This document shows, in pieces, positions 21,191-30,768 of a stretch of 64,000 nt of DNA; within the stretch, counting starts at the first letter, position 1; each line of letters starts with the position of its first letter. The translations under genes were made by a program, and so were the position numbers. Below the pieces are notes generated by a model. The model was not told the DNA's origin. It made no database searches and saw only the letters and a program-made list of their open reading frames with translations. This DNA is from Kitagawia praeruptora. Lineage: Eukaryota; Streptophyta; Magnoliopsida; Apiales; Apiaceae. The stretch spans positions 107,552,501 through 107,616,500 of the forward strand of contig CM075346.1 of the NCBI GenBank assembly GCA_037693485.1, given 5' to 3'.

Positions 21191-23428
21191 TCAATGATTA
21201 TTAGTTTTAAGGATCCAGACTTGCTTGGATCCTTTGGCTTTCTTAATTCTGTTAGCTTTTGCAGCGGAATTTTCATTAACAGAGTTTAAGCTAACTTTTT
21301 CAGAGTTTACATTTGCAGAGTTTACTTTAACCCATTTCAAATTTGGCTTGGGTTCATAGTAATTATAGTAAATAGCATGATAATCTCTGCAAGTGTAAAT
21401 AGAATGCCAAGTACTTCCACAGTGTTTGCATAAAGTCTGTGGTCTAGTTCTCACATAATCATTCTTTACTGCAGTTTTAGAAGGCAAAGAATTAATGTTC
21501 TTATTCTTACTGCAGAAACTAGCAAGATGATTAGTGCTACCACAATTAAAGCATGTTTTTCTAGGAGCTAATGAAGCAAGCATTGGCTTAATTCCTGATG
21601 TGATGCCTACTTTTCCATTTTTGTTTTTCTTAGGCAATCTCTGTTTGTTGACAGATTTTATCTCCTTAAGCTTATGCTTGAGTTGTTTATCTGTCATTAA
21701 ACCAATGTTAGCCTCTTTAACAAAAGTTTTAGCATATGACTCTTTAACAGCCTTTTTCTGTGCTTCAGTCTTAGGTCCACCTGTTCCCATGACATTACCT
21801 TCAGATGAATAATGTGGTCTAACCTTTACCTGATTTTCAAATCTAAGTTCATCTCCTACAGAGTAACCTAGACCTACTGTATCAGACTGAAACACTTCTT
21901 GAGTGTCTTTACCAGAGTGTGTCCAAGTTTTAATGATGTGTTTACTATCCTCCAATTCAGATTCTAGTTGCTTATACTTACTTAGCAACCCCTGTTCAAT
22001 AAACACTGCATCATCTCTCTCTTTTTGAATTTTATTCATGTTCTCTAACTGTTCCTCAACAAGTTTATTTCTTTCTTTGAGTTGAGAACACTTAGACTTT
22101 ATCCTCTCATTTTCTAAGGTCTGATCTCTATAACTGATATGCAATGCTTTAAGATAAATTCTCAGTTCAGTTATATTATCAGTGTTATAAGCATAAGTAG
22201 TTGGAGGTACCTTGAGATCATCATTTTCAGTCTGAGTAGTAGCCATGAGAGCATAGTTGACTTCCTCATCTGAATCTGAAGTGTCTGCCCAATCTCTGCC
22301 TTTGGTGTAGAGTGCCTTTTCAGTTTTACCCTTCTTGCACTCTGGAGCATAGTGTCCCATCTCCTTACACTTGTAGCATTGAATCTCAGACTTATCTTTC
22401 TTTCCAGATTTGAAGTCCTTTCCCTCAGCTTTCTTGAAATTCTTCTTGTCAGACTTTGAGTAGTCCCTTGAGAATCTCTTTCCCTTCTTGAAGTTCTTGT
22501 AACCCATCTTCTTGAAGGTCTTTACCATCAATGCAGCCATTTGCATCATCTCTTCATCATCTTCAGAATCAGATGAACCATCTGTGTTTGAGTCAACATC
22601 AGTGTTTGATGACTCATTCTCTGAATGGATGACTAAGGCTTTCCCTTTTGCCTTTCTCCTTGATGCCTCCTTCTTTGATGGTTTCTCCTCAACCTTGAGT
22701 GCAACAGATTTTGACTTTCTACTTGTTCTTTTGTTTCTCTGCTCCAATTCCAATTCATGGGTTTTGAGCAGCCCATAAATTTCATCAATCTCTGTTTCAC
22801 CAAGTTCATAATTATCTCTAATAGTGGTTGTTTTCACATCCCACTTTTCAGGTAGAGAAAGAAGAAACTTGAGATTTGAGTCTTCTAAATCATACTCTTT
22901 GTTAACCAATGACAAATCATTGAGCAGTTTACAGAATCTGTCAAATGTTTCTGTCATGGTTTCATCAGACTTTGCCTCAAAGTGCTCATACTCCTGAGTG
23001 AGTATGTTTCTTCTGTTTTTCTTGATTGCAGGAGTTCCTTGACACCTAACCTCAAGTGCATCCCATATTTCCTTTGCAGTTGTGCAATTAATCACTTTAT
23101 TAGACATAACATTGTCTAATGCACTGTGAAGTAAATGTCTCACTTTTGCATCCTTTGCAATAGATGAAAGATCCTCAGCAGTTAGATCTTTCTTTTCCTT
23201 TGGAATGACCTTTGATTCCTCACCAGCAGCAGCAGCAGATAATTTTGTTGGTTTGTGAGGACCTTCATAAATTCTATCAAGGTATTCTGGATCTGTAGCC
23301 TCCAGAAACATGGTCATTTTCACCTTCCAAATTGCATACTCTGATGGCCTAAGTATAGGAACCCTGATTGTCTCATACCTACTAACAGTAGTAGGAGCTT
23401 TCTCATTTGGTGGAGGTATCTCTGCCAT
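21191..23428 (-). CDS. gag of Sirevirus E2 (745 aa)
   Basis: Starts at a genuine ATG (MAEIPPPNEK) about 50 bp after the primer-binding site. Residues 20-230 form the UBN2-type Copia gag domain, with YAIWKVKMTMFL and IWDALEVRCQG. A Lys/Ser-rich region follows. A CCHC zinc knuckle CYKCKEMGHYAPEC lies at 351-364. A coiled coil (about 410-500) comes next, then two more knuckles, CFNCGSTNHLASFC (626-639) and CKHCGSTWHSIYTC (667-680). Three knuckles and a long C-terminal extension are typical of Sireviruses. The product would assemble the virus-like particle and bind element RNA. The reading frame ends at TGA 12 bp before the pol frame opens. Confidence 0.95.
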   Translation of the reverse strand: MAEIPPPNEKAPTTVSRYETIRVPILRPSEYAIWKVKMTMFLEATDPEYLDRIYEGPHKPTKLSAAAAGEESKVIPKEKKDLTAEDLSSIAKDAKVRHLLHSALDNVMSNKVINCTTAKEIWDALEVRCQGTPAIKKNRRNILTQEYEHFEAKSDETMTETFDRFCKLLNDLSLVNKEYDLEDSNLKFLLSLPEKWDVKTTTIRDNYELGETEIDEIYGLLKTHELELEQRNKRTSRKSKSVALKVEEKPSKKEASRRKAKGKALVIHSENESSNTDVDSNTDGSSDSEDDEEMMQMAALMVKTFKKMGYKNFKKGKRFSRDYSKSDKKNFKKAEGKDFKSGKKDKSEIQCYKCKEMGHYAPECKKGKTEKALYTKGRDWADTSDSDEEVNYALMATTQTENDDLKVPPTTYAYNTDNITELRIYLKALHISYRDQTLENERIKSKCSQLKERNKLVEEQLENMNKIQKERDDAVFIEQGLLSKYKQLESELEDSKHIIKTWTHSGKDTQEVFQSDTVGLGYSVGDELRFENQVKVRPHYSSEGNVMGTGGPKTEAQKKAVKESYAKTFVKEANIGLMTDKQLKHKLKEIKSVNKQRLPKKNKNGKVGITSGIKPMLASLAPRKTCFNCGSTNHLASFCSKNKNINSLPSKTAVKNDYVRTRPQTLCKHCGSTWHSIYTCRDYHAIYYNYYEPKPNLKWVKVNSANVNSEKVSLNSVNENSAAKANRIKKAKGSKQVWILKTNNH

Positions 23429-23477
23429 TGATTACTATTGTGTTTGGATCTTTAGCTGTAATAAAATAACAGATTTG

Positions 23478-23489
23478 TCTCTGATACCA
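23478..23489 (-). other. Primer-binding site of E2, initiator Met tRNA type
   Basis: On the minus strand TGGTATCAGAGA begins two bases after the 5' LTR end. It matches the complement of the plant initiator-Met tRNA 3' end in its first 11 bases. Confidence 0.9.
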
Positions 23490-23491
23490 CT

Positions 23492-24002
23492 TGTTAGGTC
23501 GAATACACAATAAGTAATCAAATACTGTATGAATAACTTAACAAGAACACACTGTTTAACAATTAAAAATTGTTTGGAATTAATAATTCCTCTCTCAGTG
23601 ATGTAAATATCACAGAGAGCTGCTTAGGTTACAATGGATGAATATCTCAAATGTTCGACTACCCTTCTAGGGTTAACCTAACTGTATTTATAGAACATAC
23701 AGCTTCGTACAATCAGTAACTGATACTCATACAATCAAGCTATACAATTGATATCAATTACGATTGCTTCAGTCTTCCAAGTCAACTCAATCTCTTTGAC
23801 AGCTTTTACAATCTTCAAAGATATTGCTTCCATATTTATCAATCTTCAAACACTGTTGACTCTTCAGACAATATCGCTACAGAGTTTAACAAACTCTGTT
23901 TGCGCTTCCAGTCAGTGTTTAACCAAACTCTGACTGCTTCCAGCTAAACTCTGTTTTCTGACTTTAGCTTCCAAACACTGTTTCCATCAATCATTTCTAA
24001 CA
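23492..24002 (-). repeat. 5' LTR of E2 (511 bp) with promoter
   Basis: Identical in length and nearly in sequence to the 3' LTR. A TATA box (TATAAATA, minus strand) at 23685-23692 would start transcription roughly 30 bases further along the minus strand. The half of the LTR upstream of the TATA box holds repeated AAACTCTG/AAACACTG words. Confidence 0.95.
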
Positions 24003-24007
24003 AGATT
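24003..24007. other. Target-site duplication AGATT (right) of E2
   Basis: This is the second copy of the duplication. Joining the flanks through one AGATT matches copy B at 28302-28306. Confidence 0.95.
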
Positions 24008-25385
24008 CTATACAAAGAGAGATATATGTTAACGAGAAATAAGAAAAAAATAAAAACGAGGGTTTCATTTTGTTTGGGAGACTTTACACCATGCATGTTA
24101 TTCTTAGTTTTGTTTTGTAACATCTCAATGTTGTTCTAAGACATATAATTATATTTACATAAGTTGGATACATAATAATATTTCATATAAATGCTATATT
24201 TTTTCTATTCGCGTATTTCATTTCATTTCGTGTACACGAAAAAATTTGTGTAATTTAGTGTCATTTTGTGTTCTAATTTCGGGTTCACGATTTAATATAA
24301 TGTCATTTTCGTTCAAGACCCTAAAGTACATGACATGAATGTCCAAAATGATTTGTCAGGTCTACATAAGCTATTTCTTTTATATACGTAGAAAAAATAG
24401 AATCGCTCTTAAAGGAATTTCATGTTATTTAACCAAAAATCTGAATTACAAGGACATATATATAACAATGTGATTACGTGTTTATATATTAGACACTTGA
24501 TTTCAATTTTATGGACAGTAGCTTAATAGGTGATACTCATTTTCATATGTATTATTTTAAGAATAAAAGAAAACTAAAATTTATTATTCCATGTTTTATT
24601 AGAAAAGAATAAGAAAACCAAAATACAAACTTCGAAACTGAAAATGCACATTTTAAGTTGTCTTTACAAATAAGCTAAGGGCAATAACCATGAAATCTAA
24701 CAATTATATGTTACTCCAAAAGCGCGATATATTGAATTTGTTTGGTTAGTTGTTAATTTTTTTTTTTAGTAAATCAATTCATTAATAAAAGGACATATAA
24801 ATTGTAAAAATGATATTGAACAATCACATAGCAAACTAGATTAAATGAAAGTTTTTATTGTTATAACTACGTTCGTTTCATATATCTTGCACAGTAGATA
24901 TCATTTCTCATATCGTTGAAACATGCAACCTATTTTGTTAGACAGTCTAATGATTTATTGGAGTCATGAGGATTAAGTTTCTACACATTTTTAATATGTA
25001 ATTGAAAAATTAATCACGACCATACAAATATTTTCAATAAATTAATATAAAAAATATTTAAAGGATTCGATATTTAATAAATATACCGAATTCTCAGATT
25101 ATGGGTGAAAATTTGTTGACATGATACGTAGAAATATTTTCAAAAAAACAATAAAGAGGGATTTTGAACTTTTCAGCGGGAGTTGTTTTTGTTTTAATGA
25201 TTGGTTCATAATATTAATATTAATTCAATTGGTATAAATTCACGGATAAGTAATTTTATACTCTATCCTTGGCAGGTATTATTTGTTTACTATAACTTAT
25301 ATTTATTGACAAATGTAAATGTGTTGGCATGAACTTTCGATAGTAGCAACATGAAACAATCATTAATATATGTGGAAAAAATTCA

Positions 25386-25387
<2 letters not shown>

Positions 25388-25422
<35 letters not shown>
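25388..25422. repeat. (AT)n microsatellite
   Basis: An uninterrupted TA run of about 35 bp within the terminal part of Helitron copy A. Confidence 0.95.
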
Positions 25423-25424
<2 letters not shown>

Positions 25425-25479
25425 CATTTTAATAAAATAAAAAATGTGCTTTCGGTGCGTAGCACGGGTAAAATGCTAG

Positions 25480-27674
25480 TCCTTTATTATCATACCTGAG
25501 TCTACCACACGTTAGTTAACCAATAAGAATCAAGGAATTATTTTAGGACCAATCAGAGTCAATTCCTAAAATTTAGACATTTTCTTATTTACAATCTCAC
25601 CCTACCTCTTTAACCATGGTTAGTTAAAACTTCTAATTTAAATACAATAATGATTTTATTAAACATATCCATAAATACCTATTTTTTAAATCAAAAAATA
25701 TTTATTAGAAAATCACAAATTTAATTTGAAATCAATCATGATTTTTTTATAAGCTAAAAAATATATTTATTCATAATTTGTTAATAAAATTAATTAATAA
25801 ATGCATATAAGCCAACACTACAAAATTGGATTTGAACAAATTTGAAATAACTTGGATAAAATTCACATCTTCAAAAACTCGATTTTTTAAAAGGTTCAAT
25901 AATATTTTTAGTCACAATTTGTTAATAAAATAATTAATAAATTCATATAAACGAACACTACATATATTTTAATTATTAGATATACGCTATAAGGATATTA
26001 TTATTGGTTGGTGGATAAATTACCAATAAAAAATTAAAATTATTTTAGAAGCAATCAGAATTTACTTCTAAACTTTAAATCAATCAATCATATACAAAAT
26101 TTTATTATTTACCATGCTTATTCTAATTTACTAATCACGGTTAAATTAAATTTAAATATAAAATATTTTGATTTAATAACTTCGTATATCACGTGATTTT
26201 AAATTTTAAAGAATTTCTACTAACCATAAATATTATTTTCTATAAATCCACATAATAGTATATTACATATGGTGATATATCTTTTAGTTATGAATTGTTT
26301 TTTAACATCTTTTATTATAATAAAGGATACCATAATCTAACATGTATTTGTTAACCAATCACAAGATCGTGATTTATTTTAACATCAATCAGAATCTATT
26401 AAATTTAAATCAATTAAATCTAAGCCGCTTCCCATGTTCCCCATAAGACTTAGCAAACTTTGATAAACTATGTGTATGCATCAATTTTTCTCATGGCTAA
26501 ATCATATCAATTTCGGTTAAGGTACTACTTTATATATTTTTATTATATGGCATTCTATACTTGGACAGATTATCTTTTTATTTCAATTGTATATATGTAT
26601 TATATGTTGTGTGTTTTAATTGTCCAATAAATTCAACAGAAAAACGTTTCTGACGAAAAAAAAAAAGAAAACGATTTAGGTTATCATCATCCCCGGTCCG
26701 GATTCTCTCAGAGTTATTTCCCACTTCCCATTAGAATATTCAGTAGCAAACTTCAATAATTCACCGATTTACTAAATTGTAGGCATCAATCCTTATCACA
26801 TTATACTAATTTGTTTATATTATTAGGTGTGCCTATAGATAAATGTTTTTTTTACAGTGATTACTTAACAATTTTATTCTAAATACAATAATTATTTAAT
26901 TTAAAAATTTATACATTAAGACATGAATCTATTATATTTATAATAGATATTTTGATATCATAAAATTTCAATTCAAAATCATAAGGTACAATTAAAATCA
27001 TGCATTAAAAATTATCAACAATATAAAACTATTTACCACATACTAAATACACATTCAAAATTTAAGTTATGTAAAGTATTAAATAATTCAGTCATAAAAG
27101 AAGCTAATCAACCAATTAAAATGTTCGAATGAATTTTAAACCAATCATCTTTAAACATTTTAATTACGAAATTTTTTAACTATGCAATAATTAACGGGAA
27201 AATAATTTAACCTGACAATATATTTGAATTATTCAAAATATTAAATATATTCTTAAATAGTACTTTACATTATTTGTTGTATAAATTATCAATAAAAAAA
27301 ATACATTACAGTGTCAATGAAAATATTGTTAGTGAATATTTCCATAATATATTTGGTCAATTTAACACAAATTTTCTTATAAATCACTATTTATTTATTG
27401 ATAATTAATTCAGCAATAAAAGGACATATGTCATACACAAAAATAATCAAACATGCAAAAATCATCAATAAAAGGGCATACAACATCTACAAAAACAATT
27501 AAAATTGAACAAACACATAGTAAATTATATCACTAATTTTCTTTATCCAATCATTGAACAGATCTTCAATTGGTACATCTCTAGCTTATTTCACTAAATT
27601 ATACAGTGTTTTCGGCGAGATAATCTAACAATTTGTTATAAACGTGAGAAATGTGTATATCTGATTTGTCATAA
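25480..27674. other. AT-rich non-coding stretch with diverged 60-bp repeats
   Basis: No gene is visible. A diverged motif, approximately AACCAAT...ATTTTA...CCAATCAGAAT...AAATTTA, recurs near 25517, 26020, 26350 and 27110. The segment 27405-27530 resembles the internal Helitron sequence near 24780-24840 (AATAAAAGGACATA, GAACAATCACATAGCAAA). The region may be older Helitron-type DNA or the 5' part of copy B, whose 5' TC terminus I could not place. Confidence 0.45.
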
Positions 27675-28945
27675 CGTATTCAAACGACCGACCAGAACTA
27701 TGATTCTATACTATCCAAATCAATGAACTAATATAACAAAATTTAATATATGGGTAGACAAAATCCACGAACAGGATATTAGCTCTCAGTAAAGAGAGAT
27801 ATTTAGTGAAAGCCAAAGTAAAATCAAGGAAAAGAAAATAAAACTTATCATTTACAAGGAGTTAGTACAAAATCTAATATTTTGGTAAATAAAATCCACC
27901 AACGGGCAACGGGTTACTAGACTCGCAATGATATTTATATTGAAAAATAAAGAAAAATCAATATAAATTTTTTTAAAAAAAACTTAAAAAACTGATATCA
28001 ACTTCTAAACTTTAGTTAACATGCATCTTTTGGGAAAGGGGGAGAGAGAGAGCAACAACTACGGTTTTTGTTATAAAATTATTAATAATGATAAATAAAA
28101 AGGTTGATACACTTAAAATTATATATTGTTTTAATAAAAGAGTGCCTTCTTCAGTTTTGTATTCTTGAATTAAAGTAATAGTATCAATTCCCATATCTTA
28201 ACCTAAGAGCTATATTGAATTTGCTTGATTGGTTGACTATATTTTTTTTATATCAACAAAGCATAAAAAAAAGGCTAAGAAAACTAAATAACTTGGTAGA
28301 AAGATTCTACACAAAGAGAGATATTTGTTAATGAGAAATAAGAAAAAAATAAAAAGAAGGGTTTCATTTTGTTTGGGAGACTTTACCTCATGCAAGTTAC
28401 TCTTAGTTTTATTTTGTAACATCTCAATGTTGTTTTAAGACATATAATTATATATTTACATAACTTGGATACATAGTAATATTTCATATAATTGTTATAT
28501 TCTTTCTATTCGTATTTCATTTCATTTCGTGTACAAGAAAAAATTTATGTAATTTAGTGTCATTTTGTGTTCTAATTTTGGGTACACGATTTAATATCAT
28601 GTCATTTTCGTTCAAGACCCTAAAATACATGACATGAATTTCTTCTTATATATGTAGGAAAAATATATTCACTGTTAAAGGAAAATGAATTTCATGTTAT
28701 TTAGCCCAAAATCTGAATTACAAGGACACATATATAACAATGTGATTATGTGTTTATATATTACACACTATATTTCAATTTTATGGACAGTGGCTTATTT
28801 TCATAAGTTTATCAAATTAAAAAAAGATAGCTGATACTCATTTTCTTATGTCTTATTTTAAGAATAAAAGAAAACTAAAATTTGTTATTCCATGTTTTAC
28901 TAGAAAAGAATAAAAAACCAAAATACAAATTTCCAAAGTGAAAAT

Positions 28946-29554
28946 TAGGGCTGCACATGGGTTCTAAAAACTGACCAAACCGACCCAAACCGACCCTATT
29001 TTTAACCGATCAAACCGAACCGTCCAAAACCATGGGTTAAACGGGTTAATTTTTTAAAAACCCGAATTAATTGGGTTGGGTAAGGGTTTAACAAATTTTA
29101 ACCCTTACCCAACCCAACCCAACCCGTTTACATAAAATGCAGAATTTTTTACATATTTTATACATATTATGTATATTTGTGGCAAATTTTCAACAAATTC
29201 TATAAATTTTCTGCACTATTTAAATTTTTTGCAACATTCTGCAACACTTTCTAGCTTCTGCAACACTTTCTGTAACACTTTCAGCAACATTCTGCAACAC
29301 CTGTAGCAACATTCTGCAACACTTTCTACGAAGTGCAGAATTTTCTACAATGTGCGAAATTTTCTACAAAATTCTTCCAATTAGTAAATTTAACCCAACC
29401 CAACCCGAACCAAACCGAACTAATTGGGTTGGGTCGGGGTTGGGTTACATAATTTTTTTTCAGTTAATGGGTTGATTTCCTGTAAAACCGAACTAATTGG
29501 GTTGGGTCGGGATTTGACAAAAACCCGACCCAACCCTACCCATGTGCAGCCCTA
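28946..29554. mobile_element. hAT-type MITE (609 bp), 8-bp TSD GTGAAAAT
   Basis: The terminal inverted repeats are TAGGGCTGCACATGGGT and its complement ACCCATGTGCAGCCCTA-type right end, the second with a small mismatch further in. The 8-bp flanks GTGAAAAT (28938-28945 and 29555-29562) are the hAT signature. Subterminal blocks are made of ACCCAACCC / GGGTTGGGT words, and the centre has repeated CTGCAACACTTTCT. No transposase ORF is present. Copy A at 24638-24645 carries CTGAAAAT once, an empty site. Confidence 0.92.
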
Positions 29555-30235
29555 GTGAAAATGCACATTTTAAGTTGTCTTTATAAATAAGCTAAGGTCA
29601 ATAACCATAAAATCTAACAATTACTCCGTATATGTTACTCCAAGAGCGCGATATTGAATTTGTTTGGTTAATTGATATTTTTTTTTTATTGTAAATCAAT
29701 TCATTAATAAAAAGGACATATAATTTATAAACATGATATTGAACAATCACATAGCAAACTAGATTAGATAAAATTTTCTATTGTTATAACTACGTTCGTT
29801 TCATATATCTTGCACAGTAGATATCCTTTCTCATATCGCTGAAACATGCAACCTTTTTTTGATAGACATTCTAATGATTTATTGGAGTCGTGACGATTAA
29901 GTTTCTACACATATTTAATATGTAATCGAAAAAGTAACCACGATCATACAAATATTTTCAATAAATTATTATAATAAATATTTTAAGGATTCAATATTTA
30001 ATAAATAAACCGAATTCTCAGAATATGAGTGAAAAATTTGTTAACATGATACGTAGAAATATTCTCTAACAAAGAGAGAAATAAAATGAAAGCTAAATTT
30101 TAAAAAAAAACAATATAGATGGATTTTGAACTTTTCAACGGGTGTTGTATTTTTTTGATGATTGATTCATAATATTAATATTAATTCAATTGGTATGAAT
30201 TCACGGATAAGTATTTTATACTTACGTTAATTAAT

Positions 30236-30240
30236 ATTCC
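30236..30240. other. Target-site duplication ATTCC (left) of Tat element
   Basis: ATTCC adjoins LTR start TGATATGGGC and recurs at 41291-41295 after the 3' LTR. Confidence 0.95.
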
Positions 30241-30735
30241 TGATATGGGCTAAAAGTAAGCCCTAAAACATATTTAATGTGGCATTAATTAGACCTAGAA
30301 TGGTCCAAACGTGGGGCCCACCAGATGGGCCCAAACCCTAACTATAATATTAATTTCGTAATTAATATTAGGGGTAATAAACAGCTCAGCAAGTAAGAGT
30401 CAAACAAGGATATTATTCTTGCCTGACTTAGTCTCCAAGATACATATTCCAACATGGAAACTGACTCCTACAAGGAAGGAGTCTAGAACCTTCCTTGAGG
30501 CGGTGACTTGCCCACCAAGTCACCTAACCCTACTACGATTTTAGGGTTTCTCAGCCTATATAAAGGGTCTGACCCCTCACCTCAGAACTACGTTTTATTG
30601 GCTTGATTCTCTAATACAGAGATACGTAGGCATTCTGTGAGGACCGTTTAGTCTTGAACGCAGAAGCAGCCATTAGAGCACGAAGCTCCCGAACCCTAGC
30701 CGTTATAATCATAACCTAGTTTTTATTCCACAACA
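30241..30735 (+). repeat. 5' LTR of Tat element (495 bp) with promoter
   Basis: Begins TGATATGGGC and ends CCACAACA. The TATA box TATATAAA is at 30557-30564, after TTTCTCAGCC. A GGGCCCACCAGATGGGCCC block (about 30314-30332) is a GC-rich inverted repeat, and AATATTAATTTCGTAATTAATATT (about 30346-30369) is a near-palindrome. Confidence 0.95.
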
Positions 30736-30737
30736 TT

Positions 30738-30755
30738 TGGCGCCGTCTGTGGGAA
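30738..30755 (+). other. Primer-binding site of Tat element
   Basis: TGGCGCCGTCTGTGGGAA starts two bases after the 5' LTR. The first nine bases match the complement of a plant Asp tRNA 3' end; the remainder is the variant common in plant Tat and Athila elements. Confidence 0.7.
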
Positions 30756-30768
30756 AAAGACATCAACC

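Larger units (their letters stand above)
11516..24002 (-). mobile_element. Complete Sirevirus-type Copia retrotransposon E2 (12487 bp)
   Basis: The two LTRs are 511 bp each (11516-12026 and 23492-24002), begin TGTTAG and end CTAACA, and by eye differ at one base. The flanking 5-bp duplication is AGATT (11511-11515 and 24003-24007). On the minus strand the order is 5' LTR, initiator-Met primer site, gag, pol, spacer, third ORF, polypurine tract, 3' LTR. All three ORFs are open. The homologous Helitron copy B carries a single AGATT (28302-28306) in an uninterrupted context, an empty site. The near-identity of the LTRs points to a recent insertion. Confidence 0.97.
24003..25479 (+). mobile_element. 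Helitron-like element copy A, right segment with 3' terminus
   Basis: Continues the alignment with copy B (28302 onward). The end GGTGCGTAGCACGGGTAAAA-TG-CTAG, followed by T, fits plant Helitron 3' termini: a short hairpin GTGC-GTA-GCAC a few bases before CTAG and insertion before T. The same end occurs in copy B (41367-41396). It contains an AT microsatellite at 25388-25422. No Rep or helicase coding sequence is seen. Confidence 0.65.
27675..30240 (+). mobile_element. Helitron-like element copy B, left segment
   Basis: It is similar to copy A (10859-11515 plus 24003-25250) except for a 609-bp MITE at 28946-29554. It is uninterrupted at the site where E2 entered copy A. The right end of this segment is the Tat insertion point (ATTCC, 30236-30240); the element resumes at 41291. 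The true 5' end of copy B may lie further left. Confidence 0.6.
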
